Source: Comamonadaceae bacterium
GTDB lineage: Bacteria > Pseudomonadota > Gammaproteobacteria > Burkholderiales > Burkholderiaceae_C
NCBI GenBank assembly: GCA_012274225.1
Contig: JAAOZX010000117.1
Coordinates: 1 to 41,478, forward strand
Direction: 5' to 3'
Length of the DNA stretch: 41,478 nt
The translations under genes were made by a program, and so were the position numbers. Positions 18,657 to 28,277 of this stretch are shown here, one piece after another. Numbering within the stretch: position 1 is the first letter of the stretch; each line of letters begins with the position of its first letter. The notes under the pieces were generated by a model. The model was not told the DNA's origin, searched no databases, and saw only the letters and a program-made list of their open reading frames with translations.

Positions 18657-19942
18657 TGACGGCCCCCGCCACCCACGACCATGTGTCCGCGCTGCGGTTC
18701 ATCACCTGCGGCAGCGTCGACGACGGCAAGAGCACGTTGATCGGCCGCCTGCTGGTGGACAGCAAGTCGGTGCTGCAGGACCAACTGGCCGGCGTGCAGC
18801 GGGCGGGCGAGACCGACCTGGCGCTGCTGACCGACGGTCTGTCGGCCGAGCGCGAACAGGGCATCACGATCGACGTCGCCTACCGCTACTTCGCCACTCC
18901 GGGGCGCAAGTTCATCATCGGCGACGCGCCCGGCCACGAGCAGTACACCCGCAACATGGTCACGGCCGCCTCCAGCGCCGACGCGGCGGTGGTGCTGGTC
19001 GACGCCACCAAGCTCGATTGGCACGATCCGGCGCTGGATCTGCTGCCGCAGACGCGCCGTCATTCGCTGCTGGTGAACCTGCTGCGGGTTCCCTCGATCG
19101 TGTTCGCGGTCAACAAGCTCGACGCGGTCGCGGATCCGTCGCTGGCGTTCGACAACATCCGCGCCGCGCTGAACCGATTCGCCGAGGCCGCGGCCATCCC
19201 GGTGCGCGCCGTCGTCCCGATCTCCGCGCTGAAGGGCCATAACGTGGTGCACGCCCATCCGGGCTGGTGCGGCTACCATGGCCTTTCGCTGTTGCAACTG
19301 CTGGAGCAGCTGGACGTCGCCGAGGCCGAAACCGACGAGGCCTTGTCCTTCCCGGTCCAGTGGGTTGAGAAATTTGCCGCATCCGCCGACACGACACAGG
19401 GGCGGCGCGTGTTCTGGGGCCGCGTCGCCACCGGCAGCGTGGCTGCGGGACAAACCATCAAGGTCATGCCAGGCGGGCAAAGCGCGACCGTGGGCCAGGT
19501 GCTCGACTATGTGCGCCGGCCCGGAATGGTGACCGCCGGCCACAGCGCCGGGATCGTGCTCGACCGTGAGGTCGACGTCTCGCGCGGCGACTGGCTGCTG
19601 GCCGCCGGCGCTCCGGCGTCTTCTCGCCAGCTCTCGGCCACTGTCGCCTGGATGGACGATGAGCCGCTGGTGGCCGGACGCACCTACTGGGCGCTGCACG
19701 GCCATCGCTGGGTCAAGGCGAAGGTGCAGCGCATCGTGCACAAGTTGGACATCAATACTCTGGTCGAAGCGCCGGCCGACCACCTGGAGCCCAATTCGAT
19801 CGGCCACGTGGATCTGGCGCTGCAGGAGCCGCTGGCCACCCTGCCCTACCTTCGCTCGCGCATCCGGGGCTCGCTGGTGCTGGTGGACACGGCCAGCCAC
19901 AAGACTTCGGGGGCAGCGTTGGTAAGGACGGTCGTGCAGTGA
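18656..19942 (+). CDS. cysN: Sulfate adenylyltransferase subunit 1 (GTPase)
   Basis: [31 protein letters not shown]...[10 protein letters not shown]...[12 protein letters not shown]; no CysC kinase domain. Confidence 0.96.
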   Translation: MTAPATHDHVSALRFITCGSVDDGKSTLIGRLLVDSKSVLQDQLAGVQRAGETDLALLTDGLSAEREQGITIDVAYRYFATPGRKFIIGDAPGHEQYTRNMVTAASSADAAVVLVDATKLDWHDPALDLLPQTRRHSLLVNLLRVPSIVFAVNKLDAVADPSLAFDNIRAALNRFAEAAAIPVRAVVPISALKGHNVVHAHPGWCGYHGLSLLQLLEQLDVAEAETDEALSFPVQWVEKFAASADTTQGRRVFWGRVATGSVAAGQTIKVMPGGQSATVGQVLDYVRRPGMVTAGHSAGIVLDREVDVSRGDWLLAAGAPASSRQLSATVAWMDDEPLVAGRTYWALHGHRWVKAKVQRIVHKLDINTLVEAPADHLEPNSIGHVDLALQEPLATLPYLRSRIRGSLVLVDTASHKTSGAALVRTVVQ

Positions 19943-20045
19943 AAGAAGCCAATGGCAGCGCTTGCGACCCAGGCTAAGACAGCTCGGCCGCGAGGACATG
20001 GGGCCTTGGCTAAAATCATGGGTTTCCGCCGCACCGAACCCGAAC

Positions 20046-20375
20046 ATGACCCACGTCGTCACCGAATCCTGTATCCGCTGCAAGTACACCGACTGTGTCG
20101 ACGTGTGCCCGGTGGACTGTTTCCGGGAAGGCCCGAACATGCTGGTCATCGATCCGGACGAGTGCATCGACTGCGCGGTCTGCATCCCGGAATGCCCGGT
20201 CAACGCCATCTATGCCGAAGAGGACGTTCCGGCCGACCAGATCGCGTTCGTCAAGATCAACCTCGAGCTGGCCACCGCGCCGGGCTGGAAAAGCATCACC
20301 AAACGCAAGCCGGCGCCGGAAGACGCCGACGAATGGAAGGACAAGCCGGGCAAGCTCAAGGAGCTCGTTCGCTGA
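20046..20375 (+). CDS. fdxA: 7Fe-type ferredoxin FdxA
   Basis: [58 protein letters not shown]. Confidence 0.96.
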   Translation: MTHVVTESCIRCKYTDCVDVCPVDCFREGPNMLVIDPDECIDCAVCIPECPVNAIYAEEDVPADQIAFVKINLELATAPGWKSITKRKPAPEDADEWKDKPGKLKELVR

Positions 20376-20386
20376 AAGCCCCCTCG

Positions 20387-20409
20387 CACCGGCCCTGCCA
20401 GGGCCGGTG
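20387..20409 (+). repeat. Perfect 10-bp hairpin between fdxA and FNR gene
   Basis: CACCGGCCCT-GCC-AGGGCCGGTG; no U-tract. Confidence 0.75.
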
Positions 20410-20432
20410 TGACAATGGCATGAAGTAGTCTT

Positions 20433-21533
20433 ATGGAACCCCAACTGAACCAAGAAGTGATCAAGACCGCAGTTGCCCACGACGGGCCGATCGAGACCGA
20501 TGCCGTGATCGTGGGCGCCGGCCCGGTGGGCCTGTTCCAGGTGTTCGAGCTCGGTCTGCTGGAGATCAAGGCCCATGTGATCGATGCGCTCGGCTATCCG
20601 GGCGGCCAGTGCGTGGAGCTCTATCCGGACAAGCCGATCTATGACATTCCCGCCGTTCCGGTGTGCACCGGACAGGAGCTGACCGACAACCTGCTGCGGC
20701 AGATCGAGCCGTTCGGCGCCACCTTCCACTTCGGCCAGGAAGTCACCGCCGTGGCTCAGCAGAGCGACGGGCGCTTTTTTGTCGAAACCTCCAGGGGCAC
20801 GCGCTTTCTGACTCGCACCCTGTTCATCGCCGCCGGCGTGGGCGCCTTCCAGCCGCGCACCCTGAAGGTGGACGGCCTGGACAAGTTCGAGGGCACGCAG
20901 GTCCATTACCGCGTGAAGAATCCGACTGACTTCGCCGGCAAGAACCTGGTGGTAGTCGGCGGCGGCGACTCGGCCCTGGACTGGGCGCTGAACTTCGCCG
21001 CCGAAGGCCCCAACAAGGCCGAAAGCGTGATCCTGATCCATCGCCGCGACGGCTTCAAGGCCGCGCCCGCGTCGGTGCGCAAGATGCACGAGCTGTGCGA
21101 AGCCCTGGAAATGCAGTTCGTCATCGGCCAGGTGACCGGCTGCGAGGAAAAGGACAACCGGCTCACCGGCGTCAAGGTCACCGGCTCGGACGGCGTGACC
21201 CGGGTGGTGCCGCTGGAGATGCTGCTGGTGTTCTTCGGCCTGTCGCCCAAGCTGGGCCCCATTGCGCAGTGGGGCCTCGACATCGAGCGCAAGCAGCTCA
21301 AGGTGGACACGGAAAAGTTTTCCACCAATGTTCCGGGCATCTTCGCCGTGGGTGACATCAACACCTACCCCGGCAAGAAGAAGCTGATCCTGTCCGGCTT
21401 CCACGAATGCGCGCTGGCCGCCTTTGGCGCCGCGCCGCTGATCTTCCCGGAGAAGAAGATCCACCTGCAGTACACCACCACCAGCCCCAAGCTGCACAAG
21501 GTGCTGGGCGTGGAGTCGCCGGTGTTCGATTGA
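20433..21533 (+). CDS. Ferredoxin--NADP reductase, thioredoxin-reductase-like type
   Basis: [57 protein letters not shown] motif [12 protein letters not shown]. Confidence 0.93.
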   Translation: MEPQLNQEVIKTAVAHDGPIETDAVIVGAGPVGLFQVFELGLLEIKAHVIDALGYPGGQCVELYPDKPIYDIPAVPVCTGQELTDNLLRQIEPFGATFHFGQEVTAVAQQSDGRFFVETSRGTRFLTRTLFIAAGVGAFQPRTLKVDGLDKFEGTQVHYRVKNPTDFAGKNLVVVGGGDSALDWALNFAAEGPNKAESVILIHRRDGFKAAPASVRKMHELCEALEMQFVIGQVTGCEEKDNRLTGVKVTGSDGVTRVVPLEMLLVFFGLSPKLGPIAQWGLDIERKQLKVDTEKFSTNVPGIFAVGDINTYPGKKKLILSGFHECALAAFGAAPLIFPEKKIHLQYTTTSPKLHKVLGVESPVFD

Positions 21534-21554
21534 CCGGCTGCCACCGTAAGCAAC

Positions 21555-21586
21555 AAGCCCGCCTCGGCGGGCTTTGCTTTTTTCTG
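21555..21586 (+). terminator. Rho-independent terminator after FNR gene
   Basis: AAGCCCGCC-TC-GGCGGGCTTTGCTTTTTT. Confidence 0.85.
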
Positions 21587-21614
21587 CCGGGCTGGCGCCG
21601 GCGACAGGGTCTGA

Positions 21615-22304
21615 CTACGGCAGGTCGATGCCCCAGGTCGCCGACGACCCGATCCAGCGCAGCTCGCGCGCTGCCGCAGCCGGATCGTCGGCCGCGCAGA
21701 TGGCGCTGACCACGGCCAGGCCATCCGCGCCAGCCCGCAGCACGTCGCCCGCATTGCCGCTGTGGATACCGCCGATGGCAACCAGCGGCAGGGCTGTCAA
21801 TGCCCGCGCCTGCCGCAGGCCGGCCAGCCCCCACGGCGCCTTGGTATCGGTCTTGGTCGGGGTCGCGAACACCGGACTCACGCCCAGGTAGTCAACCGGC
21901 ATCGACGCGCTGAGCATCACATCCGCTGCCGTCTCCACCGACCAGCCGATGAACATCTCGGGCGGCAGCAGTTGGCGCGCCTGGCCCGGTGACAGGTCGC
22001 CCTGTCCCAGGTGCAACCCCGACGCGCGACACGCCAGCGCCACCTCGACGTTGTCGTTGATGACGAGTGGAATTCCCAACGGCTCGAGCAGGCGAGCAAG
22101 CACCAAGGCTTGTTCGAGGAACTCGTTGGTGTCCAGTTCCTTCTCGCGCAGCTGCACGCAGGTCGCGCCGCCGCGCACGGCCGCCTCGACCACGCTGGCC
22201 AGCGGGCGACCCCGGGTGAGCGAGCGGTCGGTCACGAGGTACACACGCAACGCACCGCACAGTGCACGATGCCGCGCCTGCGCAGCTTCCCGCAGACTCA
22301 CCAC
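21615..22304 (-). CDS. thiE: Thiamine phosphate synthase
   Basis: [11 protein letters not shown]...[18 protein letters not shown]...[26 protein letters not shown]...[15 protein letters not shown]...IGGI. Confidence 0.95.
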   Translation of the reverse strand: MVSLREAAQARHRALCGALRVYLVTDRSLTRGRPLASVVEAAVRGGATCVQLREKELDTNEFLEQALVLARLLEPLGIPLVINDNVEVALACRASGLHLGQGDLSPGQARQLLPPEMFIGWSVETAADVMLSASMPVDYLGVSPVFATPTKTDTKAPWGLAGLRQARALTALPLVAIGGIHSGNAGDVLRAGADGLAVVSAICAADDPAAAARELRWIGSSATWGIDLP

Positions 22305-23134
22305 TGGGCCACCTCCAGTCGCAGCCGTTGCTCGAAGGTGCCCTGGTCCATCAGTTGCAAGGCGTCGAGCAGCAATGCCTGCATGCTGCCGACGCCGCGG
22401 CCGGCGGCTTGCGCCTGCTCGGCAGCCATTTCACCGGCGACGCCCAGCAGCGCCATGGCCGCCGTGGTGGCGCGCCAGTGGTCGGACTGCGCGGCGCAGA
22501 ACGCGCCGATCAATGCGGTCGCGGAGCATCCGACCGCGGTGATGCGCGTCATCCAGACATGGCCGTTGGACAAGCGGCTCCAACGCCGCCCGGCGTCCAG
22601 CACGTGGTCGGTCTCGCCGCTGACGCAGACGACGCCGCCAGTGCGTTGCACCAGGGCCTTGGCCGCGCCCAGCGCGTCATTGGCGCCGGCGCTGCTGTCC
22701 ACGCCGCGGGTCTTGATGGCCGAGCCGGCGGTGCTCATGATTTCCGAACCGTTGCCGCGGATCACGCTGGGCGCCGCTGCATCCAGCAGGCGCGCGATGG
22801 TCTGGTCACGGTACGGGGTCGCGCCCGCGCCCACGGGGTCGAGAACACTCGGAATGCCGCGCACAGCCGCCGCCTTCAAGGCCAGTTCCATGCTGCTCAC
22901 CCAATAGGGATCGAGGGTGCCGATATTCACCACCAGGGCCTGCGCGATGCCCACCATGTCACGCACCTCCTCGTGCGCATGCGCCATGACCGGCGAGGCG
23001 CCCGCAGCCAGAAGCACGTTGGCATTGAGATTGATCGCGACCAGGTTGGTGATGCTGTGCACCAGCGGCGAGCGCTCGCGCACCGCGGCGATGTCGGCCC
23101 AGAGATCGGAGGAAGTCAGCGTGGCGGCGGTCAT
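22298..23134 (-). CDS. thiM: Hydroxyethylthiazole kinase
   Basis: [36 protein letters not shown]...[12 protein letters not shown]...; ATG at 23134, overlaps thiE start. Confidence 0.95.
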   Translation of the reverse strand: MTAATLTSSDLWADIAAVRERSPLVHSITNLVAINLNANVLLAAGASPVMAHAHEEVRDMVGIAQALVVNIGTLDPYWVSSMELALKAAAVRGIPSVLDPVGAGATPYRDQTIARLLDAAAPSVIRGNGSEIMSTAGSAIKTRGVDSSAGANDALGAAKALVQRTGGVVCVSGETDHVLDAGRRWSRLSNGHVWMTRITAVGCSATALIGAFCAAQSDHWRATTAAMALLGVAGEMAAEQAQAAGRGVGSMQALLLDALQLMDQGTFEQRLRLEVAQW

Positions 23135-23189
23135 GTCGGTCCTTGTGGTGGGGACCCGGACCGCGGCGGCGGATGGAAGACCGCGATGG

Positions 23190-23274
23190 TGCTTCCCTAC
23201 GCTGGCACGACCCAGATCAGGTTCCAAGAGTGTTTCTCAGTCCGAACGAATTGCGGCGCCCGGACACCTCTAGC
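23190..23274 (-). ncRNA. TPP riboswitch (THI element) in thiM leader
   Basis: Minus strand AGAGGTGTCCGGGC...GGACTGAGAAACACTCTTGGAACCTGATCTGGGTCGTGCCAGCGTAGGGA: conserved CUGAGA and ACCUGAUCUGG...GCGUAGGGA cores. Confidence 0.95.
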
Positions 23275-23387
23275 AGTTGTGGATTATCGCTCCGGAGCTG
23301 CGCCGGTCCTGCTGAGGCCGCTCACACAGCCGCAGCCACTCCGCGATCCGGAACCCGGCAGAAAAGCCGTTATAATTTAAGGCTTGT

Positions 23388-23463
23388 TCCTCGATAGCTC
23401 AGTCGGTAGAGCGCCGGACTGTTAATCCGTAGGTCCCTGGTTCGAGCCCAGGTCGAGGAGCCA
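23388..23463 (+). tRNA. tRNA-Asn (anticodon GTT), CCA encoded
   Basis: TCCTCGATAGCTCAGTCGGTAGAGCGCCGGACTGTTAATCCGTAGGTCCCTGGTTCGAGCCCAGGTCGAGGAGCCA; TATAAT at 23371-23376 upstream. Confidence 0.97.
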
Positions 23464-23475
23464 ATGAACATGCAT

Positions 23476-23498
23476 GTGCCCGCGTAAGCGGGCACTTT
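23476..23498 (+). terminator. Terminator-like hairpin after tRNA-Asn
   Basis: GTGCCCGC-GTAA-GCGGGCAC followed by TTT. Confidence 0.65.
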
Positions 23499-23499
23499 C

Positions 23500-23990
23500 A
23501 TTTGTGGGCACATTGCGAAGGTGTGGCGCAGGTCATGCCAGCGGAAGTCCTCAATGCCAGCCCGTACGAGTGCCTTACGCCAAGCCTTGGTATTGACCTG
23601 GACGATTGAACTACCCTGGTAGGTGAAAACGTGCGTGACGTGATCCCCTGCCGTCTGAGCAGCACCTCCATTGCCAAATCATTCGGCGGCACTGCATGCG
23701 CCCACCCGTTCTTGTGCTGATCGGCGGCAACCCAAAGATGACGCCGTTCAAGGCGGATTTGCTTCCACTGGAGTCGTGTCACATTGGACTGGCGCAGTCC
23801 TGTCTCCGGTGCGGCTGGAACCAGCGCAACATCGACTCGTCCCGGGCGTGGGTGCGCTTGCGGGCCGTTTCCGGAAGCCATTTCCCTACGGCCTCATCCC
23901 AGGTCCGCCGGGGCTTGAGTCCTAGCCGGTCTTGCTCCCAACCCGCCCGGCACTTTCCTGCTGGCGATGCTGTTCCTGGCGGCATTTGTT
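23500..23990 (-). pseudogene. Decayed tyrosine recombinase/integrase remnant
   Basis: Pieces in different minus frames: EQDRLGLKPRRTWDEAVGKWLPETARKRTHARDESMLRWFQPH; ETGLRQSNVTRLQWKQIRLERRHLWVAADQHKNGWAHAVPPNDLAMEVLLRRQG; then, shifted frame, DHVTHVFTYQGSSIVQVNTKAWRKALVRAGIEDFRWHDLRHTFA, ending without the catalytic Tyr region. Confidence 0.85.
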
Positions 23991-24051
23991 CTGTACTATT
24001 TCATCAGCTCACATCGGCCAGCTCAGGGGCCCGAGCTGAGAAAGGGCCGCC

Positions 24052-24951
24052 ATGAACATCACCTCAATAGGGCGCAGCGGACAGCGCGCGGCGCAGATAG
24101 CGCGCGACGTTCTCTCGCTGTTCAAGCTGCGCATCGGCACGCTGATCATGGTCACCGCGCTGGTGGGGCTGGTGGTGACACCGGGCGCCTCGCTGGGCCT
24201 GGGCCAGGTGATCGTGCTGGCGCTGTCGGTGCTGGTCGCATCGGCTGCCGCCGGCGCATTCAACCAGTACGTGGAGCATGACGAAGACCGCCTGATGGCC
24301 CGCACCCGCCGCCGCGCCTTCGTCACCGGCGCCCTGCCGCACCACCCGGCCTGGTTGCTGCTGATGGGCGTGCTGCTGGCCGGCGCGGTGGCGGCGGCAT
24401 GGTTCGCCCTGAACGCGGCGGCGGCCGTCTACGTGTTCCTGGGCGCCTTCTTCTACGCAGTGGTCTACACCGTGTGGCTGAAGCGCCGCAGCGCCTGGAA
24501 CATCGTGGTGGGCGGCCTGGCCGGCAGCTTCGCGGTGCTGGCGGGGGGAGCCGCCGCCGACCCGGCCCTCGGCCCGCTGCCGCTCCTCCTGGCGCTGGTG
24601 CTGTTCCTGTGGACGCCGCCGCATTTCTGGAGCCTGGCGATCGCGAACTGTGCCGACTACGAAGCCGCGGGCGTACCGATGTTGCCGGTGGTGGTGGGGC
24701 CGGCACGCGCGGCCCGGATTGTCTTCGCAAGCACTGCCGCCCTGTTGGCGGCATCGCTTTTGCCGCTCGCATTCGGCGCCGGGCCAATCTACGCCGTGGG
24801 CGCGGCCGGCGGAGGCCTGCACTTCCTGCGCAAGTCCTGGCTGCTGGCACGCAACCCAAGTCGCGCGACGGCGATGGGGTCCTTCTTCGCGTCGCTGGTG
24901 CAGCTGAGCACATTGCTCGTGGCCGCCACCGTCGACGGGCTGTTGCGCTGA
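24052..24951 (+). CDS. ctaB: Protoheme IX farnesyltransferase (heme O synthase)
   Basis: LFKLRIGTLIMVTALVGLVVTPG...NQYVEHDEDRLMARTRRRAFVTG...VYTVWLKRRSAWNIVVGGLAGSFAVLAGGAA...FLWTPPHFWSLAI. Confidence 0.93.
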   Translation: MNITSIGRSGQRAAQIARDVLSLFKLRIGTLIMVTALVGLVVTPGASLGLGQVIVLALSVLVASAAAGAFNQYVEHDEDRLMARTRRRAFVTGALPHHPAWLLLMGVLLAGAVAAAWFALNAAAAVYVFLGAFFYAVVYTVWLKRRSAWNIVVGGLAGSFAVLAGGAAADPALGPLPLLLALVLFLWTPPHFWSLAIANCADYEAAGVPMLPVVVGPARAARIVFASTAALLAASLLPLAFGAGPIYAVGAAGGGLHFLRKSWLLARNPSRATAMGSFFASLVQLSTLLVAATVDGLLR

Positions 24952-25147
24952 AATTTACTTTTCGCGGACAAGCAAAAGGCCTTCGGCAAACACAGGTTCT
25001 AGCAACCGTCCAACGTCTACTGCTCCGCGGCAAAGCCGGGGCTCGCTTGATAGCTAGTGGCTTTGCGAGATCAGCGATGGCTGCCTCCTGCCGCGAGCCG
25101 AACGCAGTGCCAAGCACTAGAAACGGAGCGGCACTGCTCGCTGGACG

Positions 25148-25588
25148 TCAGCCGTGCTGCCCGGAAATGTAGTGTTCGAGTTGCTCGATGATGAACTGCT
25201 GCTCGGATATGGTGGCTTTGACCAAGTCGCCGATGGAAATAACACCGGTCAGCTGACCGCCGTCCATGACCGGCAAGTGACGCAGCCGGTTTTCGGTCAT
25301 CAGCGCCATGCACTCCTCGCCGGTCTGGCCAGGGTGCACATACATCACCGGGCTGGACATGATGTCGCGCAACAGAGTGTCCTGTGAAGCGCGGGCCATG
25401 GCCACGAGCTTGCGCGCGCAGTCGCGCTCCGAAACGATGCCGACGACTTTGCCGCGCTCTTTCACCACCAGCGCGCCGATGTTCTTCTCGGCCATGAACT
25501 TGGCGCCCTCGTACGCCGAGGCGGTCGGCTCCATGGTATGGACGGTCTGGTCGGGCTTGGATCCGAGAATCTGCGCAATAGTCTTCAT
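25148..25588 (-). CDS. CBS-domain protein (two CBS repeats)
   Basis: MEPTASAYEGAKFMAEKNIGALVVKERGKVVGIVSERDCARKL...DIMSSPVMYVHPGQTGEECMALMTENRLRHLPVMDGGQLTGVISIGDLVKA. Confidence 0.94.
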   Translation of the reverse strand: MKTIAQILGSKPDQTVHTMEPTASAYEGAKFMAEKNIGALVVKERGKVVGIVSERDCARKLVAMARASQDTLLRDIMSSPVMYVHPGQTGEECMALMTENRLRHLPVMDGGQLTGVISIGDLVKATISEQQFIIEQLEHYISGQHG

Positions 25589-25842
25589 AAACTGCCTCTC
25601 GAAAGATGAGCGGGGTCGGCGGCTTCGCTCACCCGTGCGGATTGCTCAGGTGCGCTCGATACAGGCCATCGGCCTCCGGCGTCTCCACCGCCGGGAATCT
25701 CGGGGGGCACCAATTCCTTCGGATGCGCAGGCGGGTAGCGGTCGTTGGCGTTGTTCGCTGATGGCTGAGTGCCGTCATTCCCTGTCGAGCATTTTTCCGA
25801 GACATGGGACGGGTTCGCCAAATTCGCCAAACAGCGAAGCAT
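25585..25842 (-). CDS. Small hypothetical protein (uncertain)
   Basis: 85-aa ORF overlapping the CBS gene start; RYPPAHPKELVPPEIPGGGDAGGR; no recognised family. Confidence 0.3.
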   Translation of the reverse strand: MLRCLANLANPSHVSEKCSTGNDGTQPSANNANDRYPPAHPKELVPPEIPGGGDAGGRWPVSSAPEQSARVSEAADPAHLSRGSL

Positions 25843-25865
25843 CGCTACGCGGAGTTTCAGGATGC

Positions 25866-26387
25866 TCAGGGGAAGGCTGGGATGTCCGGTTCAGTGCCCT
25901 CCAGGCGCGCCTCCGGATGCAGCGCCTGCAGGCGCGCTTCGATGGCCTCGACATCCCACATGGGCACGTCGACCATCAGCAGGATCTGCCCTTGCTCGAT
26001 CTGCGGCGCGAAGCGTTTAAGACGCTTGCTCGGCGTGGAGACGCCGATCATCGTCGACGCCCAGGTGCCAAATAGCGCGCCGGCGATGGCCAGAGCGGCG
26101 GCCAGGCCCCATTGCGGCTTGTCGCCCACGATCGGATAGAACACCGCGACGAGGGTACCCACCAAGGCCCCCATCGCAGCGCCGATGATCAGCCCCACCT
26201 CGGCCGACCGGACGACGTCCGACGTCTGCAGAACGTTGGCGGCGTGCAAGCCGGACATGTTGCAATCCTCCCGTGCGACAAAATGCATCTTGCGATACTC
26301 GATGCGCGCCAACAGGAGGTCGTCCATCGTGCGCCGAGCGCTTTCGACGTCAGGCAGGAGCCAGTAGATTCGACTGTGCATGGTCAC
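25866..26387 (-). CDS. Hypothetical membrane protein with glycine-rich TM hairpin (general-stress/DUF1269-like architecture)
   Basis: MTMHSRIYWLLPDVESARRTMDDLLLARIEYRKMHFVA...EVGLIIGAAMGALVGTLVAVFYP...LAAALAIAGALFGTWASTMIGVS. Confidence 0.75.
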   Translation of the reverse strand: MTMHSRIYWLLPDVESARRTMDDLLLARIEYRKMHFVAREDCNMSGLHAANVLQTSDVVRSAEVGLIIGAAMGALVGTLVAVFYPIVGDKPQWGLAAALAIAGALFGTWASTMIGVSTPSKRLKRFAPQIEQGQILLMVDVPMWDVEAIEARLQALHPEARLEGTEPDIPAFP

Positions 26388-26414
26388 CTCCTTGGGGCGA
26401 TACCCCTCAATCCG

Positions 26415-26804
26415 TCAATGCGCTGCCGGCTGCGCGGTCGCGGGAGCGAAGAACGCGCCTCGCGTCAGGAATGTGTAGTCGGCTTCGAGCGCTCCTATCC
26501 CCAGCAGCACGAACAGCAGCAGCGGCGGCAGCAGGATGGCGTACACCAGCGCGAGCCGCTCCCACAACATGTGCATGAAGACCGAAACGATCAGGCCTGC
26601 CTTCAACAGCATGAACACGACGATCAGCGACCATCGGAGCAAGCCCTGGAAATGGAAGTAGTCGACCAGGTAGGACGCCGTGCTGAGCACGAACAGCAGG
26701 CCCCAGATCTTGAAGTAGATGCCCAGCGGATGCTGCTGACCCGGTGCGTGTGCGCCGGGGTGATCCCCGACCGGCGCGGCATGTGGGTGTTCGGTGTTTT
26801 CCAT
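26415..26804 (-). CDS. Cytochrome c oxidase subunit IV-like (prokaryotic small subunit)
   Basis: HPLGIYFKIWGLLFVLSTASYLVDYFHFQGLLRWSLIVVFMLLKAGLIVSVFMHMLWERLALVYAILLPP. Confidence 0.85.
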   Translation of the reverse strand: MENTEHPHAAPVGDHPGAHAPGQQHPLGIYFKIWGLLFVLSTASYLVDYFHFQGLLRWSLIVVFMLLKAGLIVSVFMHMLWERLALVYAILLPPLLLFVLLGIGALEADYTFLTRGAFFAPATAQPAAH

Positions 26805-26820
26805 GTGCGGCCTCCTGCTT

Positions 26821-27543
26821 CTACCAAAGATAGAAGAACGCGAAGATGAAGACCCATACCAGGTCCACGAAGTGCCAGTACAGGCCCAGGATCTCGACGA
26901 TCTCGTAGTTGCCCCTGCGGCCGGTGAGGAACCCCGGCCGCTCCTGATCGAGATCGCCCCGCCGCACCTTCAGCGCCACGATCACGAGGAAGATCACGCC
27001 GATGGTCACGTGCGTGCCGTGAAACCCGGTGATCATGAAGAACGCTGATCCGAACTGTGGCGCGCCCCAGGGGTTTCCCCATGGGCGTACGCCTTCGTGG
27101 ATCAGCTTGGTCCACTCGAACGCCTGCATGCCGACGAAGGTGGCGCCCAGGGCCGCCGTCGCCAGCAGCAACGCAAAGGTCGTCTTGCGGTCGCGTCGAT
27201 AGCCGAAGTTCACCGCCAGGGCCATCGTGCCGCTGCTGCTGATCAGGTCGAAGGTCATGATCGCGATCAGCAGCAGCGGAACGCTTCGACCGAACAGCGT
27301 CAGCGCGAACACCTCGCTCGGATTGGGCCAGGGCTCGGTCGTGGAGACGCGCACCGTCATGTACGAGATCAGGAAGCTGCCGAAGATGAAGGTGTCACTG
27401 AGCAGGAAGATCCACATCATCGGCTTGCCCCACGGCACGCCCTTGAAGACGCGTTGATCCGAGGACACGTCCGCGACGATGCTCTGCCAGGCGCCGGCCT
27501 GGGGCAGGATTCCTGCTGAACCGGGTGCTTCGTGTGTCGTCAT
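26821..27543 (-). CDS. Cytochrome c oxidase subunit III (second copy in cluster, CoxP/CoxO-like)
   Basis: KPMMWIFLLSDTFIFGSFLISY...GMQAFEWTKLIHEG...FFMITGFHGTHVTIGVIFL...NYEIVEILGLYWHFVDLVWVFIFAFFYLW. Confidence 0.93.
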   Translation of the reverse strand: MTTHEAPGSAGILPQAGAWQSIVADVSSDQRVFKGVPWGKPMMWIFLLSDTFIFGSFLISYMTVRVSTTEPWPNPSEVFALTLFGRSVPLLLIAIMTFDLISSSGTMALAVNFGYRRDRKTTFALLLATAALGATFVGMQAFEWTKLIHEGVRPWGNPWGAPQFGSAFFMITGFHGTHVTIGVIFLVIVALKVRRGDLDQERPGFLTGRRGNYEIVEILGLYWHFVDLVWVFIFAFFYLW

Positions 27544-27578
27544 GAGGTCGGCTCCTTAATCGCTTGCGGACACGTCGG

Positions 27579-28277
27579 TCACAACGAGGCCGACGAGCAG
27601 ATTGCCAACCCGACCCCTTCCGACACGAGCAGCGCATACAGCGCCACCCAGACGGCGAGCAGGTAATGCCAGTAGGTCGCGCACAGTTCGATGCTCAGCC
27701 TGATCGTGGCCGGATCCGAACCCCGCCACACCTTCGCCGATGCGCGCGCCCATGCCACGAGGCCGCCGAGCACGTGCAGGCCATGCACCGCGGTCAGCAG
27801 GTAGAAAAAGGCAGTGGCAGCACTGTCCGCGACGAAGTACCCGGCGTCGTTGAGTTGCTTCCAGACGAACAACTGTCCGGCCAGGAAGCCGAAGGTCAGC
27901 AGGCCGCTCATCCACAAGCCGCGCCGCACCTGGTCGCGGTCGGCGCGACGGGCGGCATGCACCGTCCATTGCATGGCCAGGCTGGCGCCGACCAGCAGCG
28001 CGGTGTTCAGCATCAGCACCCTGGGCCGGGGCAGCGGGGTCCAGTCCGCCAAGCCCAGGCGCATGGCATAGGCGCTCACGAACAGCACGAACAGCGACGT
28101 GGCGACGGCCAGGAACACCCACAAGGCCATCTTGGCCGCCGACGGGGTGGGCGCGTCGCCGCCCACGTCGGCAACCGCGGCCTGCGCCTGCCACGGCTGC
28201 ACGTTGATCGTCTGCCGGAACAGCCACCACACGATGGTGGCCATCAGGACCGAGAGGAAAACCAGGCCGATGGTCAT
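27579..28277 (-). CDS. Cytochrome c oxidase subunit III-like (divergent first copy)
   Basis: MALWVFLAVATSLFVLFVSAYAMRLGLADW...FLAGQLFVWKQLNDAGYFV...TAFFYLLTAVHGLHVLGGLVAW...LCATYWHYLLAVWVALYALL. Confidence 0.88.
   Translation of the reverse strand: MTIGLVFLSVLMATIVWWLFRQTINVQPWQAQAAVADVGGDAPTPSAAKMALWVFLAVATSLFVLFVSAYAMRLGLADWTPLPRPRVLMLNTALLVGASLAMQWTVHAARRADRDQVRRGLWMSGLLTFGFLAGQLFVWKQLNDAGYFVADSAATAFFYLLTAVHGLHVLGGLVAWARASAKVWRGSDPATIRLSIELCATYWHYLLAVWVALYALLVSEGVGLAICSSASL

Noticed and set aside
18647-20209. 520-aa minus ORF opposite cysN/fdxA
   Set aside because: Shadow ORF; cysN and fdxA are unequivocal.
24280-24310. CtaB motif NQYVEHDED with Glu in place of the first conserved Asp
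   Set aside because: Glu at this position is seen in other heme O synthases as far as I recall, so not considered unusual.
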